From Scolanthus callimorphus (Eukaryota > Cnidaria > Anthozoa > Actiniaria > Edwardsiidae), in NCBI GenBank assembly GCA_033964015.1, contig CM066914.1, positions 11,461,831-11,525,830 of the forward strand: a DNA stretch of 64,000 nt, in the 5' to 3' direction. Below, in pieces: positions 1 to 11,436 of the stretch; the stretch's first letter is position 1, and the number at the start of each line of letters is the position of its first letter. Made by a program: the position numbers and the translations under genes. A model generated the notes under the pieces. That model saw only the letters and a list, made by a program, of their open reading frames with translations. It was not told the origin of the DNA and made no database searches.

Positions 1-331
1 TTGCTAAGATGTTTAGGCAAATGCCTTTTTGCCTAGAGGTAGCTACGCCACAGGTTACTAGGTGACCATTTAGCCAGAAAGAGTTTATATCACAGTAAGA
101 AACTTGATGTGAGGTCAAGAAAAACCTTTAAATAAACATGGTTTAAGTACTATTTACAATATGAAACTGCAGTCTACGGAATACAATTCCAAGGTTAAAT
201 AAATCAAAGGTCTCAAAGCCAGCCCTAGAGGGACACACCCTCTAAGCAGTGGTTTAATGTCATCAAAAAGATGCATAATATTGTTTGTTTGCTATTACCG
301 ATTATTTTATACTTCTGTAATTCGACAGACG

Positions 332-661
332 ATGGCGCCCACAGACGTCGAAGACACCCTACGTCGAATCGCGGCTCATACAGGAGTGTTGGGTTATGTG
401 GTTATCAATGAACATTGCAACGTGATTAAGTCATCGCTTGATCTTCCCACGACACAGTTGTACGCCGCACAGCTTGTCCCTCTCGTACAATTCGCTCAAA
501 GCGTCGTGCGTGACATGGATCCACAAAATGAACTCCGGTTTGTGCGGTTGCGCACAGCCAAGCAAGAATTCATGATCGCTCCGGATAACGACTATGTTCT
601 CGTGGTTATACAAAGATTATTATGTAACAGGGAAATCATGAAATCTCAAGAAGTTGAATAA
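332..661 (+). CDS. dynein light chain roadblock-type (DYNLRB/LC7 family)
   Basis: The 110-residue product matches the Roadblock/LC7 fold over its whole length. It has the family start (VEDTLRRI..GVLGYVVIN), the central VRDMDPQNELRFVRLRT segment and the closing IAPDNDYVLVVIQ strand, close to animal DYNLRB1/2 (about 96 residues), with a ~12-residue C-terminal extension. Family members are homodimeric light chains bound to the dynein intermediate chain in cargo transport and ciliary dynein-2. I chose the ATG at 332 because family similarity begins there. The open frame continues upstream to 257, but those 25 residues are hydrophobic and unlike the family, and the bases before 332 (gacag, ending about 329) look like a splice acceptor, so a 5' non-coding exon may lie to the left. 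The remaining CDS is in one exon. A polyadenylation-like aataaa follows at about 699. Confidence 0.88.
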   Translation: MAPTDVEDTLRRIAAHTGVLGYVVINEHCNVIKSSLDLPTTQLYAAQLVPLVQFAQSVVRDMDPQNELRFVRLRTAKQEFMIAPDNDYVLVVIQRLLCNREIMKSQEVE

Positions 662-1835
662 GATGTGTGATCGGTAATTAATAATTGGAAATTATAACTA
701 ATAAACGAACAGCGGTGTAACCAGCCAAGCCCGTAGGCCAATTTTAAAGCTATACATTTTTCTAGCATATCGTAGATGTAATATACATTTTCATGGCATG
801 CAACATCTAAAGCAGTTGCTATTCAGTATGGTACGCAGCCTACGGGCCTGTAAATTTCTGGAGGGGCTTTGGGTACACGTTGCACTATATTCATGAGCTG
901 GTCTGTAGATTTGCAAAATCCTGCGTATACGCCCGAGGCTGTGACTGAAACTTTTTAAGTTCTGCCTCCATGGCTTTTGGCACGACATGGAAATATACTC
1001 AGCATGTGACATGCGCACGGTAATATTGGTCAGCCTTTTGGTAGTTTCATTTATCATTATCATTTATTTCAGGTAGTTAACGTTGGAAATTGGTACAACC
1101 ACATAATAGTGGATTCAGTGGTAACTATGAAGTTTATTTAACTTTTTTTGCAGGAGTACAATTTGTAGAAGGTCAATTTTTTTCAAAATCTGGAAACTTT
1201 TCAGGTGGTTGTACCTGCTTCATATCGGTGTTTGTCTGGAAATACTGCATTTCAAAAACAGTTGAATTCTGGGAGGTTTTTTATTTTTCTTTCAATTTTT
1301 TCATATGCTTAGTTATTGCAAAGGGACTGCAAAGCATCATATCTTTATTGAAGCAATTTTGTCTAAGCATTCAACTGCTGCAGTATAGTGAACTATAGTG
1401 AACATGCTGTGTAAATATTTAAATATATTGAATAAAATTAATCTTTGCCACAAGTAAAACTATATTGTAACATCCAAAGAGCCTGCTTTGGTAGCTTCCA
1501 GTAAACATAGCAGTTGAATGATTCTACTTTTCTTGATCCAGCCATCAAAATATATGTCACTTTGAAGGTCAACAAACAACGAGAAGCAACATCTCAATAA
1601 TTACTGTAGTTCAGCACAAAGCTGCAAATAACAGTCAAAATAAAAGAATTTCATCCAAATCAGCGTTCAAGCATAAAATTTAATTCCAAACAACTGATTA
1701 TTTGTAGCTCTGGTGGTCTATTTAGAATTGTATCTAGAATATAGAATTGTATTTAATCCTTTGTCTAATATAGCTCCATACAACTTGGGTTTTTGCCAAA
1801 ATAAAGTTTTCCAAGTTGTTCAGAGTATATTTGTG
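662..1835. other. intergenic spacer between roadblock gene and FKRP
   Basis: This is AT-rich sequence with no supportable gene. It contains the 3' end of the roadblock gene (aataaa near 699) and presumably the FKRP 3' UTR. A minus-strand AATAAA (ttatt on the given strand near 1344) is a candidate FKRP polyadenylation signal. The short open frame at 1090-1398 has no recognisable similarity and strongly biased composition. Confidence 0.6.
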
Positions 1836-3463
1836 TTATAAAGCTAGCTTCTTTTCAGGCTGAGATTTATTTTTTTTCTTCAGTCTAGATGGATCTGGAT
1901 ATTGGGGATGTTCAATGACCCCTTTCCCAAATTTATATTCTAAGAATTCTTTTACATGATTAGGTGCTGAAGCTTTTACCCCTACAAATTGTATTTTTGT
2001 CAATGGCTTCAAATAATGTGCAGGAAATTCTGTATCCTGTTGGTGATTTCGGATCCAAGTATCCTTTGTCATTTTCCCATTTTTCTCATAAAAGGGAAAA
2101 ATATCTACATGTAAGTGATTGAATTGACTGTACTGGACTCTAAAGAACTCTCCATCTGATGCCTTTTCCCACACAAATCCAGAGTTGTCCACAAACTTTG
2201 AGCCACTTCTAAAAAGTTCCAGGGCTTTGTTTAGAAACTCACACTTTTTTATTTCATTCTGGTACATTCCAATATCAACATCATAATCCCAAGGAATAAT
2301 ATCACCATTTCTTGCAGCACCAAGAAGAGAGCCACCCTCTAGCCAATAAGAAACCTTTGACTTCTCAAGCACTTTAAATACATATCTGGCTGTTTCTCTC
2401 AGATGATTCAAACAGCAAGGTGGAGTCCACTGATTATTGTATAAATACTCTGGCATATCATCCACAATTGTACCAAAGCATCTTTTTGTGTTCTTGCTAC
2501 AGCCAAACCATTCCTTCTTGCCAAATGGCAGTTCAACTTTCTTTAAGCCAAAGCGTTCATACATTCTTGTGAGTCTTTGCTTTGCATTGCGTTCATGCTT
2601 CCATTGTGTATGTGGGTTGGTAAAAAGTTCTGTTCCACTAGAAAGTGCTGACTTGTACATAACCTTGGTGTGGATATGGTGTATGGAGGCCTGTATAAAC
2701 AGACTCTTTGGAAATGGTCTCATGTATGGCATGCTTAGACTATGGAGAAATGCTGTTTTTAGAATAACTGCTGGGCTTGGAGACACTTCATCGCACAATT
2801 TAAAATCACCAGAGAAGTTTTTAGACATAACATACCCTAGAGTCCATCTCTTTAAGTCCACCTTCAGGGTATAACATTCAAGGGGTTTTCTACTTTCTAC
2901 TGGAAGTGCGACAATTTTAGAAAGGCTTTTTGAGTGGATTTTATAGCTGTCAGCATTGACATAGGAAGTCTGGCTGAGTCAAACCGTGCTCCATCTGGAA
3001 TTATTAAAACATAAGGTGTTGAGATATAATTCTCAGGTCTTCCTGAAGACTGTCTTTGATCTACTGGGATCTGCTGAACAACTAGTTGCACATTTTCTCC
3101 TTCCAACTCAAGAGGTGGATAGGGACGTCTTTGGGCCAATACAATAAGGTGAATCTTTGGAAGCACTTTGACGATTGATCGCACAGTCCTGGGGATATCA
3201 TTCTCGAAATCTTCAAATTCTAATATAACGACTGTGACCTCGGCTTCAAATGCTTTGCGAGATCGTTCACGATTATCGTTTATGTGCCAACTTCTCTCGC
3301 CCAGTTCGCGTGCAAGTTCATCGCCACCGCCGTTTTGTAATATGTTAGTTAAATCAGCCCTTGCTGTCGTCTCTTGAACATGCGAAATGTAAAACAGTAT
3401 CGCGCAGTTCCCGAGAATGGCACAAACCAACAACAACTGACAGTTTGTTATCGGTACCCGCAT
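1836..3463 (-). CDS. FKRP: fukutin-related protein (ribitol-phosphate transferase), one frameshift
   Basis: FKRP is a Golgi type II membrane enzyme that adds the second ribitol-5-phosphate to alpha-dystroglycan O-mannosyl glycan. The N-terminus has a short cytoplasmic tail then a hydrophobic anchor (about residues 8-26). The C-terminal half is a LicD nucleotidyltransferase domain with the diagnostic EWFGCSKNTKRCFGT-like, WTPPCCL..LRETARYV, YWLEGGSLLGAARNGDIIPW and DYDVD segments; the DxD of DYDVD is the metal-binding motif. The reading frame breaks once: residues 1 to ~180 read in one frame to the T5 run at 2927-2931 (A5 on the coding strand), and the rest, including LPVESRKPLECYTLKVDLKRW, continues in the next frame without a gap. 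Total length is 1628, one short of a multiple of three; one missing base would give 542 residues (human FKRP is 495). An intron is too short to explain this. It diverges from NUSAP1. Confidence 0.92.
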
Positions 3464-4061
3464 GAGGCAAGTGTCAAGCTGTAAGTATGGATGTTTTCCA
3501 CCTCAATGTGGACAATCAAATCCAAAACGTTGACTTGTTAAGCCGATTAACCATCTGCACGCCTCGAAGCTCTTTCAGCCATGAAAACAGGTGCCGCAGA
3601 AGTTATTCTATTTCATTCTCCGCTAGATGGACCCTCTGATCGACAGATCAAAATCATTTGCGAGAGATTGCATGCCAAAATGACCAAAACATTGAGATTT
3701 TTCAATTCAGGCGTGTCAGCAAGTTTCAGCAGGCGTCCTCGCTCTCTCCCGGGACGGACTGAGGAGAGTCGAACTGTTCTCTCGCGGTCAAATATTACCG
3801 AGAAAGACTAAGCTTCACAAGAGCAGCCAATCAGAAAACGCGACCTAATTTCAAAATTTTGGAAGGTGTAATCGAAGTGTGGATCATTCTCAAACGGACG
3901 CGGGAAGATTTCTTTTGTGTTTTTACACCTAAAAACCCGTGGAATTGCAATTTTCTAGTTCAACTGCTATCAGTAACTCAAACTAATTTGCACGGGGAGC
4001 GAGAAAAATAACCTGTATTCTTTGAATTGGAGGCAAGGCACGCGACAGGAAAATAGAAAAG
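3464..4061. promoter_or_regulatory. bidirectional promoter interval of FKRP and NUSAP1
   Basis: About 600 bases separate the FKRP start (minus strand) from the NUSAP1 start (plus strand). Head-to-head genes this close usually share a promoter region. No TATA box is evident. The open frame at 3581-3811 inside the interval has no family similarity and probably reflects chance. This is inferred from gene arrangement only. Confidence 0.45.
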
Positions 4062-7000
4062 ATGGCGGACGCCAAGATGTTTGATGTGGAAGAGCTGGAG
4101 TCGATGAAACGGGCGCAGCTTCAGAAGCTTTGCAAAAAGCTTGGGATCAAAGCAAACAGCAAGGTAAAAATAATCTAAATTGCAGGCTATTGGAGACGAA
4201 TAAAAGGACTTACTTTTATGATGTTTTCATTTTGCTTTAGGCTTTAGTTGGCTGAGTCTGGTAGCTCATCTTGATTTTTACTTTTAGACAAGTGAATTGA
4301 TCGCAAGCTTAAAAGAACACGCGAAAATACATTTTACGGAGGCAGAAAGCGAAAGGTATAATAAATATCTATTTTCTCTAGATTATATGATAATAAGTTT
4401 TATCAAGTTTTATCAGTTCAACCAACATTCCCCGAGTGTTTGTAAAGAAACCAGAGAGCACGCAGAAAGTAAGTTATTTTTATTGCTTTTAGAAATAACA
4501 TGCACACACGCGACAGCATTGCGTGACAATCGTGTTTCTCAGGTCTCTTACAAACACGCCTTTCAACCAATCAGAATGTGCACATTCACATACAACATAC
4601 TAGGTGTTATGTATCAGTCAATTCCAGCGCTGACCATGCCCCCCCTGGGCAACCCCCGGGATTTTGGTCATTTCTAAAATAAAACTGAAAATTCCCCGCC
4701 CCCGGGCTAGCAAAAATGCAAAATACCCCACGGCGGGGAACACAAAAAGCGGAAAAATGCCCCACCCCGGGACGAGAAAAGGACGGTAAGATTCCATCGA
4801 CTCTGCGTGACAAAGACTTCAACTCCACAACAAAAACTTCAACTCCATTTATACTGTCCGAGCATTTATAATTCGTTTCAGTAAATGTGCTTTAGTTTTC
4901 TCGTCTTTGAACGAGTTCTCATTTCACTGAAAGTGAGACAAAATCAAATAAAGAAGTGAAACTAAGGTATTAGTACAATATCGGTAGACATTCCTAGGCC
5001 ATTCGCCGTTGTAGCCATTTCTGCAAATTGTCTCCGGAATCTCTCAATGCGAAATTTACCTGCAACTATTTCACAGTTATGTTACTTGACTTTTTGCGAA
5101 CTCTTTTATAGTGTCAATTCATTTTTATGCTTTTCCACTAAGACGAAATTGCGAAATCTGTTTCTTCTCTATAGAAGACGTTAACTGCGAAATGTGCAAA
5201 TGTGTCTTCCCCAAACGTGGTGTATATATTTTATGTGGCGTTATTTTCTGTAACTGGGACTTTGTAACTGCCAAACGATAGTTATTGTAACTGGTGTTGT
5301 AGTTCGCAAAACCCGACGCGCTTGAGATGAGAAAACCAAAATTCCCCACCCCCCTCCCCGGGGAAAGACAATTCCTGACCCTGGGGCTAGCAAAAGTTTC
5401 AAAATTCCCCACCCCAGGGAAGGCAGTGGTGCGCAAATGCCCCACGGTGTCCCGGGGGGGGGGGATGGTCACCGCTGGAATTGACTGATACATTATTTTC
5501 TAATTAAGCAATAAAAGTACTTTCCGCGTGCTCTCTGCTTTCTTACAAACACGAGGGGGGTGTTGGGAGAACTGGCGAGTGTCTTTCAAGTTTTATCAGT
5601 TCGACCAACATTCCCCGAGTGTTTGTAAGAAACCAGAGAGCACGCAGAAAGTATTTTTATTGCTTTTAGAAAATAACATACACACGCGTGACAGCGTTGC
5701 GTGACGATCGTGTTTCTCAGGTCTCTTTCAAACACGCTTTTTAACCAATCAGAATGCGCACATTCACAATACAACATAGGTGTTATTTTCTAATGTGTTT
5801 TTCAACTACGCAAAAATAGCCTCTGCACACAAATGTCATTTCTCTGTTGCGCATGTGTGAGAAAATGGCGTGAGCTTGGAGAAACTGGTCGATCAAGTTT
5901 GTGCGCGAGCAAGAAAATAGGCAATTTGTCTGCTCTACAACTTACACAAAAAGGCTCTTAAACGCAGCTCTGATACTCATTCTAAAGTTTGCCTTTGAGA
6001 ATTAGCTGGAGATCGTTTTATTTTCTATAGAAATTTGAGCAAAATGTGTGTTGGTCATTTGAATGAGAAATCACTCGTGAAAGCGCAAGCTGTTTTCGAA
6101 GCAAAAACATTGATGCCATTCTTGTAAAACCAGCCAAACCAGTCAAGTACGTCCACGATCCTGGACAAGGTTGTGACATTTGTGTGCAGAGGCCACTTCA
6201 AGAAGTGGCCAGCTGCTACAGCAGGGAAGACTGTAGAGTGTAGATACCGAGAAGCATTCTTGCAACTTTTGTCTTTTCCACCGTAAAGTCCTCAGATACA
6301 GACAAAAGTTGAAGAGTGTGTTTGCCCTTTTGAGAGTGAGACCAATAGAAAGAGTCCAAGATTATCGATCGAGGTGAATGTGGCAGAAACTAAGGAGACA
6401 TGTTCAGAAGAGTGTTCCTTCAAGGAGCAAGTTATGAAGCAACTGGAGAAGAAAGTCCAGGAAACTTGTAAGTCTCGGCATGGAAGTTTTAATTGTCCAG
6501 TTTTGAGTTCTCTGCTCTACCACTGAATAGGCATCGGTGGGGCATACATGGGAACAACGGGAGCCTCAGTTTGAAGTTGAACAAGTTGTGAGTACTGACA
6601 AGAAACTGATGAAGCTTGAATAGAGACAAGAATAGACACACTTGAGAAAGCTTTTCGAACTCGTTGGTATTTGCACTGAGGCTCCCACTGTATTTATGTG
6701 CCGCTAATACCTATTCAGCAGTTGAACAGAGAATTTGAAACTGGACTATTGTGTTTTCAGTAATGTCACACATTAATGGTTGTCTCACAGAAAGTCCTCA
6801 CAGCATAATAAATAGTAACTATGCTATTTCCATGTGTGTGTTATTTTCATTATCATGATGATATCCTGATACCGTACATAAAGCATAAAGGCTCAGGACA
6901 GGTTCTTCTTGAATACTAAAAATATGGCTTTATTTTGCTTGTGCTTGCATTTGAGTGATAGGTGATGACCGGCAAGAAAAAGCCAACTACTCTTTGTAAC

Positions 7001-10000
7001 ACGAGAAGCTAAAAAAGTTGGGTATTTTTTTGGGTATCAAATTTTCGGAGCAGGTATTTTTGGGGTATCAAATGTATGGCTTAGGTATTTTTTTGGTATG
7101 AAATCTGGAGCTCCGTCGGACCTCCCCCCCCCCCCCCCATCATTTTTATATCCGAGTACCCCCCTGGGGGAACATGTCTTGAGTTCTCTTGTGCTTGTGT
7201 TCTAGTATGAGTCCTATAAGGTAAACAGAACAGTTTGATTTTGCTAAATGCTATCTGATTTTGTTTGCAGTGAAGTCTACAAAATATGAATCAAAGATAC
7301 CAAGGTTTGCTCAGTTCACAAAAGATCCTAACAGCACAAGTAAAACTCCAAGTAAGTCTCTTCACTTTTGTAAGCAAATTTTATATGACAGACTTAAGTT
7401 GACTGGAGTCTTACTAAAGCATTCTGTTGCAAATCCTGTTTACACGGTCATATCTGACAGGCCAAAAGAGTGCTTTGCAGGTGGTTGTGATGTCCAGTTT
7501 TTTTTTAATCTTGCATGACTATTGCATTTTTCTCTCTTTGTCTGTGTGCAGAGAATGGAAAAGACTGGGGATCAGTTCATAATCAGCTTTTTGACAAGTG
7601 AGTTTACAACCGATGCAGTCCTACTTGCTACTGCAGTATTTTCATAATTCTCTGAACTCTCACTAGCCAAGATCCACTCACCAAACTGTATTCTAATGGT
7701 ATGTAGCTTCTACCAATCAAACATATAAAGACAAGCTGGATAATGTCCTTTACTAACACCTCAAAACATCTCACCAGTGTTTTGTAAAATCTTCCAGCAC
7801 TTATCCAGATTGGAGACTTGCTGACAGAAGCCAAAAGACTGTTATATGGCTGACAAAAAGTTTTCAGAATCATGAAAGTGAAAGTAACTTTTTACAAAAT
7901 GTCTTTCATGCATGGTAGATCCTTATCAACTTTTCAAGTGTAAAAAAGTGTAATGTTATGTTTACCCCTACTCAGGATGGATTCCATCGATGTCTATTTG
8001 GAGAAGAAACGAAAAAGAACACAGTCATTTTATCAGAATGTCAAGAAAGCAAAGGTAGGGCTTACAAAATAGTCCCTCAAACTTTGAAACTACTCTTCTC
8101 AGTACTTATTTAAAGGCAGGCGCAGACTAGGGGAGAAGTCCCAGGGACATGATATATGCTAATTATGCTTCAGCACTCAGTGCTTTCTAGAATTAACTGT
8201 ACAAGTAACATCAGGGTTGCTTCAGCAATGTGAAGCACAGAAATTTATTGGATAATGTTCTCTGTTCTGCAGATGACTGTCTCTGAGGCAAAGAGTGTGG
8301 TTGCCGAGATGAAAACATCCCATTGTACTCCAGCAAAAGTGGTGAGAGTGTTTTGAACAATTGATATTGACTTATGACACAACAGTATTGTACAGGTGCT
8401 GTAAATTAGCTCAATTTATTATGCTGATGACATCTGGGTGTGGACAGACATTGCACTACAAATTTGCCAATTCCTTTTCTATGGTCTCTCAACTCTCTGT
8501 TGTGTCAAGGGCATCCTTAACAGCCATACTGATGCTCAAATATTGACTCCACACCTTCCAATATAACAAATAATATGGGGAAAAAATGTAATAACAAAAA
8601 ATGGAGCAAATAAATATTATCACCTGCATGATGCAGGCCCACAACATAGCTGAACTTTTTGACTTGCAAACAATCATATTTATTTGTTGGATTCATGTTT
8701 TATTTATTATTACAGCTATCAACAAGAAAATGTTTGGGGAAATCTTCTGTTACTGGTGGTAAAATAGTTGGATTTACCTTCCATAAATCACCAAAGGTTT
8801 TGAAGCCTCCAGCAAGGGACACAACATTTGTCAAACAGAAAACACCTGCATCTCGGAAGTCTGTTGCATTTGTAACCAGTAGGAAAGAGGAAAACAAAGT
8901 CAAAACTCCAGGCATGACCAGGAAATCAGTGGCAGGGACACCCTTCAGGTACATTTTTGGTCACGAGGATCAAACTTTTTGGTCATGAAGATAAACATTT
9001 TTGGTCATGAAGATCAAACTTTGTTTAAATGCCCCTAAAACATTTAAAGTAAAATATACTTAAGAATAACTAGCTGTACTACGGCCGATTGCGTTTGAGC
9101 GTTTTACCTAACAGTTCGCACATTACGTTTAAACGTTTGAAAGTTGCGTTGTGAGACAAAAAGTTGGACGTTTCCAAGGGCAACCGCCATGTGTATTTTT
9201 CACTGACCAATCAGAGAGGACAGAACTCTTTGGTTCGCCATAGAAACGTCTCGTTTCAATCCTAGAAACACAACTTTCAAACGTTCAAACATAACGTGCG
9301 AACTGTTAGGGTAAAACGCTCAAACGCAATCGGCTGTACTGGTAAATTACCATGCCAAGACATTTGCTTAAGCCATTTCATAGAAGCTATATCCTGAGAT
9401 CATTTGCCTTTGTCACACATGCACATTTTTTTTGGGCTTGGAAACAATGCCTAGCAGGAAACATGATAAGATGTAAACATGCATGGCAATGAGTTTGAAC
9501 ACAGAAGTTTTAACACTGTGCAGAAAATTACCATAATATATAAAAAAATGGACTTTCTGCATGTTCAAGATACTACCATTTTTTATAAACCCAGAAGCTT
9601 GATGATTTCTGCATAGGTAAACGTTTCAAACCTGCAAGTTTTGTCGAGAAGTTGTTGTGTTTCTCGCTTGCTGTTTTAACTGTCATTTTTCAGCTAATCA
9701 GACTTCTCAACAAAACATGCAGGGTTGAGCGAAAATGGTAGTAGTGGGATGTGACAAAAGGTGAATGCCCTGGCACTCATCACTGACCTCGAGGTACTTT
9801 CTTTATGTGTCAGATTCTCTGTTGGGAATGTGACCAACATTCAGACATCTGAGACAAAAGTCAAGCAAAAGTTTGACTTGAAGGCCTCACTAGCCAAACC
9901 TCTTGGCTACACACCACACACAGGAAAACTGAAAACACCTCCATTTACCAAGAAGGATCAAACAACAAGTGTTGGGAAGAGAGAGCCAATATCAAAATTG

Positions 10001-10458
10001 AAAAAAGCAGTCAACCACAGAGTGGATATCAAAAATGTCAAAGTGACTACTAGGTATGTGCAGCATCTAGAACAACATCCCAAAAAGTTGAGAAATTACT
10101 TAAGAAATTACTTATGCTGTCAGAAAGAACCTTATCAGGATTACATTCCTCCCTTTTGCTATCCACATAGTAAAAAGATCCCATGCTCTGATAAAATGAA
10201 ACACGACAAACAGTTCTACTGTACTAGCTGGCACTTCACATATTTCTGAGATACGTTTTGCTTTCTCACCTTTCAACGTCCAAATTTTCTTCCAACTCTG
10301 TGCTAGACCACATGAAAAAGTGCTGTTTTTTTCTGAAAGGTCAAGAACTGACAATTTTTTCTTTATGATTCAGGGCTGACAGAAGAAAAGCAGACATGAA
10401 AACCAAAGCAGGCAAGAGAAAAGATGCAGTTGCAAGAAGGCGAGGCCTGGCATGTTGA
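4062..10458 (+). CDS. NUSAP1: nucleolar and spindle-associated protein 1, multi-exon
   Basis: NUSAP1 is a microtubule-bundling mitotic spindle protein. Exons with matching splice sites: 4062-4163 and 4288-4355 (SAP-like DNA-binding helix pair, ELESMKRAQLQKLCKKLGIK then LIASLKEHAK), 6296-6467, 7271-7351, 7552-7597, 7976-8054 (MDSIDVYLEKKRKR, matching the vertebrate MESIDQYIERKKKH segment), 8273-8341, 8716-8948, 9814-10053 (FDLKASLAKPLGYTPHTGKL, the most conserved NUSAP motif) and 10374-10458 (basic helix ending RRRGLAC-stop). Phases agree at all junctions from 6296 onward. Exon 2 ends in phase 2 while the 6296 exon needs phase 0, so at least one exon between 4356 and 6295 is unrecognised or altered; that stretch is full of MITEs. 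Basic, Thr/Ser-Pro-rich composition fits the family. An aataaa follows at 10466. Confidence 0.88.
4403..4609. repeat. left arm of a foldback element, interrupted by a Harbinger MITE
   Basis: The segment beginning tcaagttttatcagttc is repeated in direct orientation at about 5586-5785. Its inverted partner (tactttccgcgtgctctctg, 5519-5560) follows the inserted MITE. The arrangement is a foldback element split by a younger insertion. Confidence 0.6.
4610..5492. mobile_element. Harbinger-like MITE with TTA target duplication
   Basis: Terminal inverted repeats TGTATCAGTCAATTCCAGCG bound an 883-bp non-coding element. Both ends continue into inverted C/G-rich arms (4680-4790 versus 5335-5450). It is flanked by TTA at 4607-4609 and 5493-5495, and joining the flanks recreates the uninterrupted sequence seen in the sister copy near 5780. 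A 3-bp TWA duplication is typical of PIF/Harbinger. No transposase is present. Confidence 0.8.
5586..5786. repeat. second copy of the foldback arm
   Basis: This is a diverged direct repeat of 4403-4609 (shared attccccgagtgtttgtaa and gagagcacgcagaaagta), lying in the same NUSAP1 intron. It provides the empty-site comparison for the MITE at 4610-5492. Confidence 0.6.
6492..6752. repeat. foldback MITE in a NUSAP1 intron
   Basis: Diverged terminal inverted repeats of about 75 bases (tgtccagttttgagttctct at the left; its inverted counterpart ends ..gaaactggac at the right) also share an inner inverted cctcagt/actgagg pair. There is no coding capacity. Confidence 0.65.
9082..9336. mobile_element. 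foldback MITE with long inverted repeats
   Basis: Inverted repeats start cggccgattgcgtttgagcg and run about 65 bases (through acagttcgcac..acgtttaaacg), with a matching inverted copy ending at 9336. It lies in the NUSAP1 intron between exons 8716-8948 and 9814-10053. GTACT-like sequence flanks both ends. Non-coding. Confidence 0.75.
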
Positions 10459-10465
10459 AGTGTCT

Positions 10466-10471
10466 AATAAA
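10466..10471 (+). terminator. candidate polyadenylation signal of NUSAP1
   Basis: AATAAA lies eight bases after the NUSAP1 stop codon at 10456-10458. Confidence 0.5.
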
Positions 10472-11436
10472 TGTATCAAACAACCATCAGCTGTAAATAG
10501 TGGTAGTAAGTGTTAGTGTACGTAGACATTCTATTAAAAAGAACCAGCGTTCTCAGTGACAACAGTGTAATATAAAAATACCTCCCTTTAATTCACTTGT
10601 ATTTATTTTGTTCATAACCTTTGTTTTGATTGATATTATTGGGGAAAAGTGAGACGTTTCAAAGAGGTACCACAAAATGTGCTCTCAACCACTTAGGACT
10701 TACTGTAAACCAGGTAAACAATAGGTGAGAAAAATGCCAACTCAATGTGGTCAGGTTAGCAACTTTTTGGGAATCTACCCCTCTTGCTGCTTCAGGCATT
10801 TACACATGCAAACCAATGGCATTAGTAAATAAAAAAATCTCATTGTACTGGTATTATTTGAAATAAAAAATATATTATATTCATTTAGCAATTCCCATTC
10901 GCCACGACAGCCCAGCAGGTGTATCCTTGGGATATTCCTTTGTGCACCACTACTATTATTTCTGTGCCAACCCTCTATCAGGGAATCTTGGCAAGCAGCA
11001 CCCCTTAAGAGCCCCTAGTCAGTCACTCATTTGTTATTGATTTCTTTTGATATCTTGAAGAGGAATTATATGCAGAAATCTTGAAATAGCCATCTACCAA
11101 ACAAACTATGAGTCAGTGTGGATGCTTTTTTGACTCGGGCTGACATAATGGTAGCTGGACTGAGGCTCTAAAGAAAATCCCAACTGGTACCCAGTCTCTT
11201 GGTGGGAAGAAGAGAGGAGCCTGTGCTCACTCTCACATCCCATGTAATATTTTTGTGCTTTCAAAATTCCTCCCATTCCTCACCTTGCAGTGCCAAGTGA
11301 CTGGGCATGAGTTTGAGCAAAACCTGGAGCTGCCCGGTGGTGTGAGATGTCAACTCTAAAGTGTGAATAAAAATTTACAAACTCCTTTTACAATGTAGCA
11401 ACAGGAAACTAATAATTCAATTCTGGCTATCCAATT
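10472..11436. other. intergenic spacer between convergent NUSAP1 and PP2D1-like genes
   Basis: No gene is visible in this AT-rich stretch. It should contain the 3' UTRs of both converging genes. Confidence 0.5.

Noticed and set aside
257..331. Upstream 25-residue extension of the roadblock protein
   Set aside because: Hydrophobic and unrelated to the family; likely intron or 5' UTR ending in a gacag acceptor.
1090..1398. Phe-rich 102-residue plus-strand frame
   Set aside because: Low-complexity AT-rich translation in the spacer; no start context or similarity.
3581..3811. 76-residue plus-strand frame between FKRP and NUSAP1
   Set aside because: Begins and ends within the promoter interval, no family similarity and no exon signals.
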